Below, piece by piece: positions 31,839-43,173 of a DNA stretch of 64,000 nucleotides. The notes under the pieces were generated by a model. That model worked only from the letters and a program-made list of their open reading frames with translations. It made no database searches and had not been told where the DNA came from. The DNA lies in the NCBI GenBank assembly GCA_036172665.1, contig CM069877.1, positions 16,703,001 to 16,767,000 on the forward strand, written 5' to 3'. The DNA is from Prosopocoilus inquinatus (Eukaryota > Arthropoda > Insecta > Coleoptera > Lucanidae). Each line of letters begins with the position of its first letter. The first letter of the stretch is position 1. The position numbers and the translations under genes are program-made.

Positions 31839-33368
31839 TGCGTACTTGATAATTACACAAAATACTATATTACATTACTAATAACTTATTTATTACATCA
31901 CTAATGCCCGATTTCTTCACCTCCTGATAAATTTATCTGCCAGGTATTATCCTTGGAAACCGTTGAGTAGATAATAGTTTTCGAGGATACTCCTGGAGTA
32001 TTGTTTCTTTCCACCCCCGCCCCCCTCAAAATGTAATCATTCTTCTCCAGGTAAGTTCTTTGTTTTTAATGTAAAGTACTAATTTTGTTATAGGTTTGTA
32101 AATTGATGTTTGATAGTCCAGGTAATAATAATAATAAGATGTAAAACAGCCAATCTTGATGTTTTTTCTTCATGAATCTCAAAAGTAGTATTTTGTTATT
32201 CTTCTGTCAGCCTTTTCTGTTTAGGTCAGTTATCACCGCAATATGTAAATTCTTTACTGTATAATTAATCGACGTTCGCTCTCAAACGTGCTCAATATTT
32301 CAATTGGTGTAACGTGCTTTAAACTGTTTTTTGTGTTGCTTTACCAATGTGTGCTTGATCCTATCGAAAGCATTGAAAAAGCACTTTCTAACAAAATTAA
32401 ACATTATAAGCATTGAAAAAGTACTTCCTAATAAAATTAGTCAAAAACGTTTTGTAGCAATTTGATCTGTCTTTATGAATGCATGGGCAGCCTTAGTAAC
32501 GGATGTTTTTACTATTATTATAAAACATTAGATTGTATAGTATAGTATTTATTTATATATATAATATTAAAACGCTTGTTTAAAATTAATAACGAATAAA
32601 ATAACTGAAGAAATACGTTTTAAACTTTAAAACGAACACTGTGAAACCGCAATGTACACTCTACGTTTTGCTATCGCTTGATAGCTTCGTCAGGAGTGAA
32701 AAATATAAATAAACAAATTGTGAAAAGAAACAAAATGGTAACATGATTTTAAACTAAAATACGACTTGTCCGGAATAACATAAAGGTATTATTAATTAAA
32801 TTAGAACTAAAGTTTTGTATTTTTAAATATATCAATAAATTGAATCATTTATATCCTATTTAATGAATCGAGAAAACTACAAAGTCATTCAAATTGACAC
32901 AATCAGTACGTTTATTAACAGAATTTGATGACATTTTAATTTTACGCATTTCTATGAAATGTCTTTTGAAAATATTAGATTCACGATACAATTGAGTTGA
33001 AAACATCGTTGCGATCAATCACGTTTTCCATGCGAAGCTATTAAAATTGTTTTTTTTTTTTAGTGGGTTAGAAGTGAAATTCAAAGTTGTAACAAATATT
33101 AGTGAATGCATCTCGGTGAATGCTAAATATTGGTATAACTATTCGGTCGGTAGAAGAACATCTGGACCAGAAAAACTCGAAAATTGTTTGACTGTTTTCA
33201 TTTCGGTGTAATTTTTACGAGTGCGGTGTGGCATATTATTGAGTGCTCCCTTCAGCTTTTTACTTAACACCTAAAATAATGTAAATAAGAACGCATTTAT
33301 CGCCAACAATATTATCTGTATTTATGAATTCGCCAAGCATCGCTTGACTAATAAAATTAGTTTGTATA
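31839..33368. other. No protein gene recognised
   Basis: Holds the hammerhead-like motif at 32657-32698. The last few hundred bases are likely 5' UTR of LINE 2, but the boundary is not visible. Confidence 0.4.
32657..32698 (-). ncRNA. Hammerhead-like motif, degenerate
   Basis: On the minus strand: stem I CACTC / GAGTG (5 of 5), core CTGACGA, stem II GCTATC-AAGC-GATAGC (6 bp), then AAAA where GAAA is required, CG, and the TA cleavage position. The G-to-A change at the invariant G12 position should abolish activity. The sequence is unrelated to the 20.8 kb family apart from the fold. Confidence 0.6.
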
Positions 33369-34540
33369 ATGGAGGAGGATGATAATCGTGACAACTGCTT
33401 TTTATGTAAACAACTGTTTAATGATGACAGTAGCCCAATTCAGTGCAATTCCTGTAAATATTGGTTCCATAATGACTGTGGTGTAGTGGTTGATATGAGA
33501 GGTTTTCACATGAAGGCTCCAAAATGGAAATGGGTTAAATGTTCTTCAAAAATGAAAAACATTACTAGGACACCTTCAGATGATAAGGACGCCAACTCCG
33601 AAAACATGATGAAAACAATTAAAATGATAAACAAACAACTCGTGGAAGTAGTTAAGAAATTGGATATGGTTATCAAAGAGAATGGAGAGTTAAAAATGTT
33701 TATTAAAGGCGATTCGGATGAGTCTTGGAAGTCATTGCAGCGTGAAAACATGTCAGAAAAGGAAGAAAATAGAACTTTGAGAGACAGACTAGATAATCTT
33801 GGAAAGGAAATATTAGAGTTAAAATCTCTGACACAAAATTCTACAATGGAGCGCAATTCAACAGGACAGGGGGACGGACAAAAGAAGACCTACAGTGAGG
33901 TAGCAAGCAATAAGAATATTATTATAATAGAGCCAAAGAAACAACAAGAATGCAAAGCAACGAAAATGGAACTGAGGGACAAAGTAAACCCTAAGGACCT
34001 AGCGGTTGGAATTTCCAATATTAGGAACCTGAAAAATGGAAGCATTGCTGTAGCTTGTTCCAATAAAAATGACACAATCAAATTCAAAGAAGATGCACAG
34101 TGCAAACTCGGTAATATGTACTCCGTAAGGATTTCCAAACCTATTAAACCTATGATTAAAATAATCCGCATGTCTGAAGAGTACAGTGAGCAGGCGTTGA
34201 GAGAACATGTAGTAAAACAGAACGATCATATTAACAGTTTTATAAAAACTTTCGACATTAAAGTTATTAAAGAAATGAAAACCAAGTATATGGCTGTCGC
34301 AGAAATTAATGGTGAGCTGTTTTTGGATATCATGGAACACAGAAATGGAAAACTCAATGTTGGTTGGATTCTTGCCAGGTATTTGAATATTTTAATAAAA
34401 TGAGATGTTGGAGATGTGGTCGATACAATCATAAAGCTGCAGACTGCACTCATCATGAAACCTGTTTTAAATGTGCAAGTACAAGTCACAAAACAATTGA
34501 CTGTGACAACTTGTCTTCTAATTGCGTTTATTAAAATTGG
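33369..34540 (+). pseudogene. LINE 2 ORF1: PHD-like finger, coiled coil, zinc knuckles
   Basis: From ATG 33369, residues 10-37 give a PHD-like pattern C10-x2-C13 ... C26-x2-C29 ... H34-x2-C37. Residues about 75-160 are rich in heptad-like Lys/Glu/Leu (probable coiled coil for trimerisation). A conserved C-terminal domain follows. The frame closes at 34401-34403; one base on, two CCHC knuckles are readable (CWRCGRYNHKAADC and CFKCASTSHKTIDC), so a single shift separates them from the body. ORF1 proteins of this kind bind the element RNA in the particle that carries out target-primed insertion. Confidence 0.8.
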
Positions 34541-34699
34541 ATCTTAATACTAACCATCAAGTTTTTAATCCAGAACGCCCGGTATTTGTGAAAATCAAAG
34601 AATCTATCAAAAATAAAATTGATTACTCAGCATAGCAATTAAGTGAATCTAATTTAAGACAACCTGAATTACAAAAAATAGTTGTACAATCTGATAATA

Positions 34700-37487
34700 C
34701 TAAGTTAACGATAATCCACTTGAATGTTCGTAGTCTCAGGAACAAAGTTCCTTTGGTGAAAGTATTCTTGGAAAATAATCGTCCTGACATTCTGCATTTC
34801 AGAACACTGTCTTGTATGAAATGAAGACATCATTATAAAAAATTATAAATTAATTAGTTGTTTCAGCCGCAGTGTAAAGAGAGGGGGTGGAGTATGTATT
34901 TTTGCAAAACATGATATAAAAGCAACTGGTATTTCATGCTATGCTTGTGAGGAACTATGTGAATTGACCGCTTGTGTATTCACAATAAACCGAGTTAAAT
35001 ACTTGCTGATTACTTTGTATCGACCACCACAAACCAACCTTGATGATTTCTTATCACATCTTGACTCACAGATCCTCAAGTTGTACAGTTTTTCTGACTA
35101 TCATATGATTTGTGGAGATTTCAATGTTAATACACTGTGCACGTCTGTACAAACTCACAAGCTCGTAAATTTAATGGCACCGTATAATTTGACATTAAAA
35201 AATACCGAGGCTACCAGAATTAATAAATTGTCGAAATCCCGCATTGATAATATATTTACTGATTTTGATTGTGTCACGCGCAGTGGTGATTCTCATCTGT
35301 CGGACCATACCTACCAAGTCGTCGTTCTTACTGTTCCCAGAAAAATGGTGAATAATATGCCTACAAGCGAAATTTTAATACCCAGAATATACAAACCTTT
35401 TCTAATAACCTTAAATAAGAAGATTGGTCACAAATTTATGCAACAAATGGGAGCAATGACAAATTCTTAGTTTTCAAAGACACGTTTATGTATCATTTTA
35501 ACAGTGCTTTCCCTCTTTTAAGAACATTGACAAATAACAAAAATACAAGTATCCTTGGTTTACTGACGAACTCGGAGAAATGTCCAAGATGTTGAATGAC
35601 ATGAGTCGTCTTGATAGACACTTAAAAAATGATTGGTATCACGAATGTTTTCTTCATTATAAGAAAATTTACAGTCATAAAATAGACATGGCGAAACTTA
35701 CCTACAACGCCCAACGAATTTCAGCAGCATCTAACGTTACAAAAGAATGCTGGAAAATAATCAATGAAAACCGTACGAAACAAAATACTTCAGATTTACA
35801 TTTGCTTGATTCACAAAACGAAATATCTGATAAGAAAAGCATATCTGATACTTTTAATCTGCATTTTGTAAATGTAGTGAAAAACAACACTATAACTTGC
35901 GACTCAACCCTAAAGACAAAGACAAAATCTATCGAATCCATGTTCTTCTTTCCAACGGACCCTAGAGAAGTTCAGGAAGTCATTAACCGCAAATGTGTAA
36001 AAGTAGTGCCGGCATTGATAGTGTTCCAGGAAATATTCTGAAAACAGTTTCCCATTTGATTGCTGAACCGCTCTGCAATATAATAAATGAATCTTTTCAT
36101 AGTGGTGTTTACCCAGATGAATTAAAGATTTCTAAAGTCATTCCTGTTTATAAAAATACAGGTACCCGATTTGATGTAACTAATTATCGACCCATCGCAC
36201 TCCAGAGTCAATTTGGTAAAATATTCGAAGAAATATTTAGTGGAAGACTGATGTCGTTCATAAACAAATACAACATATACAGTGAGTCACAGAATGGATT
36301 TCGTAAGAATAAATCTACGGTAACTGCAATAATTGATACATATAATTATATTCTCAGCGAACTGAATAATAAAAGTAAAATACTTACTTTATTCTGTGAC
36401 TTAAGTCGTGCTTTCGACTCTGTAAACCATGAACTATTATGTAATAAATTGGAATTAATTGGTGTCAGAGATGTCGCGAATAAGTGGGTAAAATCTTATC
36501 TTACGAGTTGAACACAACAGGTAGCCATTGAGGGATGTTTATCAGCTGCACTGCATATAGACATAGGAGTACCACAGGGTTCCATACTTGGCCCTCTTTT
36601 GTTTACCATCTTTATTAATGATCTTCCGCAAGCATGTTCTGCACCTTCTAAAACGATCTTGTACGCTGACGACACTAGCTTCGTTATTTCCGCTACAGAA
36701 ATGTCCGAAGTTATTAAAAAAACTAATGACACATTAACCGAAATGAATAATTGGTGTCTAAATAATGGTTTAAAGTTAAATATCTCTAAAACTCAAGTTA
36801 TGTCAGTAGTGACTAAAAATACAAATATAGATTCCTCGCCATTAATAAAATGTGATGGTACATCTATAGAGTGCGTCCCGTATTTCAGATTTTTAGGGGT
36901 TCACATTAATAATAAATTAACATGGAAATATCATGTGCAACTTGTGGAGAAAAAGTCTTAATATATCGACTTCGTAATGTAGTGACATTTGACACATTAA
37001 GAACTATGTATTTTACTTTAATACAGTCACTTATTTCTTATGGCATTCTGTTCTGGGGTGTTTGCGCTACAGCTATGAACATTTTTGGAATTCAAAAGAA
37101 GATTGTCCGGCTTATGGCGGGTGTTGATTGTTATGTTATGTTAAGAGCTGTAAGGAACTTTTTGTGAGGTTTAACAACATGACTGTTCCGTAGTTATATA
37201 TTTATGAATGTGTACTTTATGCTCGATCTATTGAACACAGTGTTGACAAAAACTGTCACTACCACAGTTATGTGACGCGAAACCGGGAGGACATTCGTCT
37301 ACCTTATAATCGTTTAGCAGTCGGACAAAGTGGACCTGTTTTTAGTGGTCTTTCATATTTGAAGAAGGTTAAGACTATGTGGGGTAATGATGTACCAAAC
37401 TCTGATTGTGCGTTCAAACATAGACTTAAACAGACAGTAATATCATATGCATTCTACTCCATCGAAGAATTTTTAAATGTGTAATAA
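34700..37487 (+). pseudogene. LINE 2 ORF2: endonuclease and reverse transcriptase, many lesions
   Basis: The endonuclease starts with IIHLNVRSLRNK (about 34709) and continues after shifts with LITLYRPPQTN, CGDFNVN, SRIDNIF and SDHTYQ. RT blocks: VTNYRPIALQS, QNGFRKNKST, FCDLSRAFDSVNHE, then a stop after SYLTS (36509), IGVPQGSILGPLLF and the catalytic LYADDT near 36660. The C-terminal region extends to 37484. At least five shifts or stops are visible. Inactive; probably older than LINE 1. Confidence 0.85.
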
Positions 37488-37504
37488 TGTATTTTGGTTA
37501 ATAG

Positions 37505-38261
37505 TGTCACGTGGTTAGGGGTAGGTAGCGGGTTCTCAGTGGTAGAGCTTGAAACACAGTTTACCAAAACAATGTATACCTTTATTTAATGAATATTATT
37601 ATCTATCGGCGGACGATCTTTAAATGTGCGGGGGATGCGTTTTCGTGATTACCGTAATCGCGACGGATCGGCTGCGACAGCGAGGATGAGGAATGTGCTG
37701 GGGTTGAAGAGACCCGACGATTCGGCTAACCGGATCCAGGGGCAATCTCGAGGGCTGCAGCAATTGCGATCAGATGTCCTGATGAGGGTGGCGGCAGCAA
37801 GGCGTCGGTGAGGATGCCTCCGTGGAACGGCAGCGTCCTGATGAGGGTGGCGGCGGCAAGGCGTCGGTGAGGATGCCTCCGTGGAACGGGCAGCGTCCTG
37901 ATGCGGGTGGCGATGGCACGGCATCGGTGAGGAAGGTCCTCCTGGGGAAGTTGGCACTAGGCCTACTTGGTCGACGGCTGGTTCGACCTCTTTCCCATCT
38001 TGTTATATAGGCGAAAATCTGTATTCGACTGTTATGACATGTTTCTGTGTTCTCCTTTCGTCACCTGTTGTATTAATTTGTCCCACATATAGCGCGTGCC
38101 ACCGGTGTTTTGTTATGAAACGTGAACCGCTTGTAGCTTAGATTTCGCAAGATTGCTGTCTTAATTGTTCTACTTTATTCCTCGCGGAAATTTTTCATCG
38201 CGACACCTTTACATTTTATAATTATTAATTTTAGGCTAAAAATTGTATCCTTATCGTGACA
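37505..38261 (-). repeat. 3' LTR of the minus-strand element
   Basis: 757 bp, TG...CA. Contains three tandem units of about 60 bp at 37776-37950 (GTCCTGATGAGGGTGGCGGC ...). GC-rich in its first half. Confidence 0.88.
37776..37950. repeat. Three tandem units of about 60 bp inside the LTR
   Basis: Units start at 37776, 37835 and 37895; each begins GTCCTGATG(A/C)GGGTGGCG and ends GGAACGG(G)CAGC, the third diverging. The same array is at 40676-40850 in the other LTR, so it predates the insertion. Repeats in U3/R of LTRs are often enhancer modules (inference). Confidence 0.8.
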
Positions 38262-38275
38262 TTTCCCTCCCCTTT
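38262..38275 (-). promoter_or_regulatory. Polypurine tract
   Basis: On the minus strand AAAGGGGAGGGAAA abuts the 3' LTR. It is the expected primer for plus-strand DNA synthesis. Confidence 0.75.
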
Positions 38276-38504
38276 AAGCTTGTGCGTCCCCGCACAATTG
38301 TAGAATAACTCGCGTCACGCGGAAAACTGTCTGTTGCGTAAGGTCACGAAACAATTCCCGCGCGTTGCACTTGAAAAAGAAAACCGTTGAGTTTGCTAAA
38401 GTTTTATAGTTCGCGGCGCGTACTTCTTATATTACATAGTATTTACCACCTTGACATTTAATTTTTCCAATGTTCTGTTGAAATAAAACGTAAGCATAAG
38501 TCAT

Positions 38505-38921
38505 TTAATGATACCTTGGTAATTTCTTCAGCTCCGTTTCGTATTTCAGCCAGGATTTGGGATGTCGATTGGATTTGCAGGGAGCATATTCGTTTTTTGG
38601 GTTTCTGACACCATATTTTCTTCTATATCTTCGTATACTCATTCTAATGTTGATTGCTTCTTTCTTCGGAGCGTCTAATGGAGTTTCCCAACGTTGGTTC
38701 AAGGAGGACATGGCACGATCCAGAGGGTCTTTTCCTTGATGCAGCTTATGGTTTGGTCCATTTAATGCGTCTCGTTTTCTTTCACAGGATGGCCTGGTTC
38801 TGTTTCTTCGAGTTTCTTCTCTTCTTTTTCTACCTAATAATCTCTTTAACAACATTATATTTGAAGCAATCATAATAATAATAAATGCAATTGTAGCGAC
38901 ATATATTGCTACTTCGTGCAT
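38505..38921 (-). pseudogene. Envelope-like C-terminal fragment of the LTR element
   Basis: A 138-codon frame on the minus strand next to the 3' LTR. Residues about 4-24 form one strong hydrophobic membrane segment (YVATIAFIIIMIASNIMLL), followed by a basic cytoplasmic tail (RKRREETRRNR). The position and the anchor-plus-basic-tail layout suggest the end of an errantivirus-type env. No fusion peptide or surface domain is seen, and a neighbouring frame (38986-39246) may be another scrap. Non-functional as it stands. Confidence 0.5.
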
Positions 38922-39881
38922 CTCTTGAAGACAGTGGACTGGCGTTGCCGTAAATGCTATAGCAGTTCTTTAAATAACATAATGCTCAATTCTTAGCATA
39001 ACTCACATATTTAATTTCTTCATCTGCTGATTTACTCATTTTGATGATCCTGAGGCTCCAGTTTGGATTGATACATCCGGACAGGTTTGTGTATACAGGT
39101 TGTATCCAAGAAGTCGGCTTCATCACAAAAAATTTCAACGTTGTCCAACTGGCCAGGAGGATGAGTGCACTTTCTATTCCTTTAGGCCGGGACAAGGGAA
39201 TCTTGTCGAGATCTTCTTCTGTGGACAGGATATCCGAGTGCTTCATCGAGCTACCTAAGATATGAATGTTTGTTTGTGATGTGTGGTGTTAGATAGCTTA
39301 ATGCTGGAATTTTCCATGTTCCTATCTGTGTCTTCAACTGCCTTACTTCTTGCAAACTTGTTTTTGAATTGGTTTCAAATTCCTGTAATTCTGTCTGTAG
39401 TCCGCACGTCAATTTCTTGATAGTCCTTCGGATGTCATCATCTTTCGCCATTTACTTGTCCAACTGTTGCTGTGTGGCATTACCACAATAAAAAAATCGA
39501 ACGTCTCTACACTTCTCCGTCATTACTTCAAATTTTCCTTCTTAATTCGAACTCTCTTTGAGCCATTCTTCTTTTAACATTTCAGTCTTCGTATCTAGTA
39601 CCTGTTTTTCTTCAATCCTTTGTATTTTCTTTCCTGTATGCTGAAATCTGGCTTCGAAAGTTTCCATTCTCCCTTGGTTGATGGTTATTTCCTTAACTTA
39701 AAATATCTAATAACTTAGTATTACATACAAGATTATGTTACATAGGATCATTATTTAGTTTCTTCTTCTTCTAATATTGGTAGTTACATCTATTTACGTA
39801 ATTATACTGCCTATCTCTAATTTTGTTGTTTTGAACTCGCCCATTTCGTCATTTCCCTGGACTCTCGTTATTTCACCGCTC

Positions 39882-40346
39882 CTAATTCTTATTTCCTTGA
39901 TTATTATAAATATTATTTTCATACCTAGGCTGTTCGTTTTCTTTCTTGTACACGTTTCGTCTCTCCATGCAACTTCTTACAAAATGTTCGTTGAACGCTT
40001 CTGAATTTGTTCTGTTGGCCATTTTCTCGCTCGGTGGTTTCGTTTCTAATTTATTCTGATCCTTACTTCCTTTTGCAGATTTCGTGTGCCTGTTAACAGT
40101 TGCTGTAAAAATTTCTAGAATCTGTTCATTACCTCGTAATTTTTCTGTACTTGTTTGTTCTATTTCTGTTGACACGTCGCTGTCTTCTTTTGTACTCTTT
40201 CTTGGTGTGCGGGGAGGTGACCTTGAGAGTGCTATTTTGGGACTAAAAACTTCCTTTTCTTCGTAACCGACTTCTGTACTGCGATGAGGTGGATGAAACG
40301 GTGATTCCTTTGCTGCGTTTGATCTTGTTTGGTTTGGACCTGGCAT
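39882..40346 (-). pseudogene. gag-like fragment of the LTR element
   Basis: A 154-codon frame on the minus strand shortly after the primer-binding site. Hydrophilic, rich in Lys, Glu, Pro, Ser and Asn; no zinc knuckle. The position suggests the gag N-terminus or leader. The similarity call is positional only. A smaller polar frame at 39251-39451 (minus) lies between it and the env-like part. Confidence 0.4.
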
Positions 40347-40380
40347 CCCCTTCTTATCGTCACGACGTATTATTTTGGGA

Positions 40381-40398
40381 CTTTAGGCGCCTCCACCA
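40381..40398 (-). promoter_or_regulatory. Primer-binding site
   Basis: TGGTGGAGGCGCCTAAAG immediately downstream (minus strand) of the 5' LTR; TGG complements the CCA end of a tRNA. Which tRNA was not determined. Confidence 0.65.
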
Positions 40399-41163
40399 TG
40401 TCACGTGGTTAGGGGTAGGTAGCGGGTTCTCAGTGGTAGAGCTTGAAAACACAGTTTACCAAAACAATGTATACCTTTATTTAATGAATATTATTATCTA
40501 TCGGCGGACGATCTTTAAATGTGCGGGGGTGCGTTTTCGTGATTATCGAAATCGCGACGGGTCGGCTGCGACATCGAGGATGAGGAATCCCTTTGTGCTG
40601 GGGTTGAAGAGACCCGACGATTCGACTAACCGGATCCAGGGGCAATCTCGAGGGCTGCAGCAATTGCGATCAGATGTCCTGATGAGGGTGGCGGCAGCAA
40701 GGCGTCGGTGAGGATGCCTCCGTGGAACGGCAGCGTCCTGATGAGGGTGGCGGCGGCAAGGCGTCGGTGAGGATGCCTCCGTGGAACGGGCAGCGTCCTG
40801 ATGCGGGTGGCGGTGGCACGGCATCGGTGAGGAAGGTCCTCCTGGGGAAGTTGGCACTAGGCCTACTTGGTCGACGGCTGGTTCGACCTCTTTCCCATCT
40901 TGTTATATAGGCGAAAATCTGTCTATTCGACTGTTATGACATGTTTCTGTGTTCTCCTTTCGTCACCTGTTGTATTAATTTGTCCCACATATAGCGCGTG
41001 GCACCGGTGTTTTGTTATGAAACGTGAACCGCTTGTAGCTTAGATTTCGCAAGATTGCTGTCTTAATTGTTCTACTTTATTCCTCGCGGAAATTTTTCGT
41101 CGCGACACCTTTACATTTTATAATTATTAATTTTAGGCTAAAAATTGAATCCTTATCGTGACA
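40399..41163 (-). repeat. 5' LTR of the minus-strand element
   Basis: 765 bp. Close copy of 37505-38261, with small indels (for example CCCTTT near 40592 and CT near 40923) and scattered substitutions. Confidence 0.88.
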
Positions 41164-41280
41164 ATAGTTTTATTTTATTTTATTCTTTTTTATATACCAG
41201 TCACTTCTTATTTTGCTGTGTTTGACAAGTCAAAAGCCATGTACATCTATTTGCAATGTTGTATGGCAATATGACCAAAT

Positions 41281-41281
41281 A

Positions 41282-41312
<31 letters not shown>
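41281..41312 (+). repeat. (ATT)n tail of LINE 2
   Basis: Trinucleotide run after GTATGGCAATATGACCAAAT. It closes the 3' UTR that resumes beyond the LTR element. Confidence 0.8.
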
Positions 41313-41316
<4 letters not shown>

Positions 41317-42209
41317 GTCGGTATTGTCAAAATCAAAATTATGATTACTTGTTAATGAATGATCCACCAGTATTGAATGATTTTGACAATTTTTTTGGAT
41401 ATATTTATGTTGGTCTAAACGTTCTTTTTTTAACTTTTTGACTTGTTTCTCCTATATAAACCCAATTACAGTTTGAACGTTTGATTTTATAAACCACTTT
41501 AGATTGTTTCAATGTAGGTGTTTTATGAACAGATAAAATAGCGACATCTTACTATCGCTTTTTGACCTGACATTGCAGTAGGATAGACAAATTGAAGCGG
41601 GATTTGCTCCTAATGTAGGTGTTTTAGTTTTTAAGTTCGAGAAAATAAAATTAAGATTATTTATAGATGTACTGACCAAAATTAAATTATGTTTTTTGAA
41701 AATGTGTTTAAGTGTATAGTGTACATGACTTATTCAGTGAGTTATGAGTTAATTTTTCTTCTTCTCCTCTTAGTTTTGAGTTTCTATGTGTTCTTATAAT
41801 GGTTCAGTATAAGGTAGTGATAAGTTTTTTGTTTGAAGTTTGTCTTATATTATTATTGATATTTAAATTTTGTAAGTGTTTAATACGATTTTTAATTACT
41901 GATTCGATCAAATTTATCGGATAAGAATTTATGTATCTAGCTGACCGCGTGGGTTTATGAAACTAATTAGTTATTAATTTATCATTCCGTCTGATAATAC
42001 CTATATCAAGAAACCTCAATGAATTATTATTTACTTTTTCCGCAGTAAACTGTAATCTATTATGAAAAGAGTTAAATTTATTTAAAACAAAATGTACCTT
42101 ACCTGAAGGTAAAATCAATAAAATGTCATATTTTTTTGTAACAGCTTTGTTTTGTTAATGTGTAATTAAAGTTCTTCAAATGTTTTCTTTTTATATCTGC
42201 CTGGATGCA
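41313..42209. other. No gene recognised apart from a short retroposon
   Basis: AT-rich; contains the hammerhead-family mini-copy at 41526-41613. Possibly intronic sequence of the host gene. Confidence 0.4.
41526..41613 (+). mobile_element. Hammerhead-family mini-copy, 88 bp
   Basis: Exact 13-bp duplications TGTAGGTGTTTTA at 41513-41525 and 41614-41626. It contains only the family 5' end: GAACAGATAAAATAGCGACA to GGGATTTGCTCCTAA. It shows that the first 88 bp alone have been inserted as a unit. Confidence 0.88.
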
Positions 42210-42425
42210 GCAAATTTCCAAAACTCACTACTTCCCAAAAGCCAACTATTCAAAAACTGCAAAAATCAGTTTTAGCGGCAAAAGTTAATTACCTTTTTTT
42301 ACTTAAATATCTACAATAATTGTACACAGTAAAAAATGTTTAATAGATTTTTGTCACTTAAGCCCCGGATAAATTTTTGCAGTTTCTGAAAGATTGGCTT
42401 TCGGGAAACAATGAGTTTTGGCAAG
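42210..42425. mobile_element. Palindromic MITE
   Basis: GCAAATTTCCAAAACTCACT, CTTCCCAAAAGCCAACTATT and CAAAAACTGCAAAAAT at the left mirror ATTTTTGCAGTTTCTGAAAG, GGCTTTCGGGAAACAATGAG and TTTTGGCAAG at the right. Arms of about 65 bp. Confidence 0.65.
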
Positions 42426-42942
42426 AAAGCTCACAATTCATTCAAAGCAATTTATAAGGAAAATGTCTTTGGTATTGCACGATAGAACAAATAACCTCAA
42501 CTGTGAGTGTCAGCGAACAATGATTTTCTATATTGCTTACATGTAAAACTGGACAAACATTGTTTACCTGTAAAGAAATAATACTGCTGATAATTGGCAC
42601 AAAAACAATAAATGTTTATGACTCAAATGTAGTGCTCCGATCATTTTATTGTTACCTGTTTTTCCCGTACAAATACGAAATGCAAAAATTACTCACCAGA
42701 TTTAAAAAAAATAGACTCTAAGGTGACGTCTGAAGTGTGGAGGCAAATGATTGGTTGTGGTAAAACTGACAAATGTGTAGTGCAGAACCTAAAAGCTTTA
42801 TAGATTTTACTCTGCTACCACCATATTACCATATCACTAAGTCTATGTGAACATGCTCATATAAGTACGCAGTCAGTAACTTTTCTGCAGTACTCTTCCA
42901 ACTACACTAGTCCTATGTGAATGAAGCTTTATCCTTTTGCAG

Positions 42943-43173
42943 TCGGCGGATAGCCAGATAAGCAGAGGTCTCGTCATGGATTTAAATACGACGATAGAAG
43001 AGGGTCCACCAGATTCTCATGAAGCTATGAACAATAGAGAGCTGAAGTCGAAACTGACCATCAGTGGAAGAGAGAAGCGAAGCTATGAATTTCTCATGGG
43101 ATTGGTTAAAAATAATTCCAGGTTTCAGATTACGAATGCCGAAGCCGACATGAAAAGAACGCGGAACGATAAG
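42943..43173 (+). CDS. Internal exon of a host gene, 77 codons
   Basis: A T-rich tract and acceptor (ATCCTTTTGCAG|TCGG) precede, and a donor (GATAAG|GTAACA) follows. The 231 bp stay open in one frame, beginning and ending in phase 0. The peptide begins SADSQISRGLVMDLNTTIEE, contains NNRELKSKLTISGREKRSYE, and ends ITNAEADMKRTRNDK. It is polar and acidic to basic, not transposon-like, and less AT-rich than its surroundings. It joins in phase with the exon at 53271. No domain recognised. The Met at codon 13 (42979) could be a start if the upstream part is 5' UTR. Confidence 0.72.

Larger units (their letters stand above)
37505..41163 (-). mobile_element. LTR retrotransposon, 3.66 kb, pol missing, minus strand
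   Basis: Two LTRs (37505-38261 and 40399-41163), each TGTCACG...CGTGACA, differ at roughly a dozen positions, so the insertion is not very recent. Target duplication ATAG at 37501-37504 and 41164-41167. Read on the minus strand, TGGTGGAGGCGCC directly follows the 5' LTR as a primer-binding site, and AAAGGGGAGGGAAA directly precedes the 3' LTR as the polypurine tract; this fixes the orientation. The internal region of 2.1 kb has a gag-like frame near the 5' side and an envelope-like frame near the 3' side, with no protease, RT or integrase. It is a deletion derivative that would need enzymes in trans. Confidence 0.9.
33369..41312 (+). mobile_element. CR1/Jockey-type LINE 2, interrupted by an LTR element
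   Basis: Contains ORF1, ORF2 and a 3' UTR that stops at 37504, resumes at 41164 after the LTR element, and ends in an (ATT)n tail (about 41281-41312). The architecture resembles LINE 1, but here ORF1 is kept. ORF2 has many stops and shifts, so the copy is older. The 5' end is not defined; it may begin a few hundred bases before the ORF1 ATG. Confidence 0.85.

Noticed and set aside
31910..31960. GCCCGATTTCTTCACCTCC as another end of the CCCGGTTTCTG MITE family
   Set aside because: Match is short and no inverted partner was found.
37776..37950. CCTGATGAGGG in the LTR tandem units as hammerhead cores
   Set aside because: No GAAA at the required place and no stem I pairing; resemblance is limited to CTGATGA.
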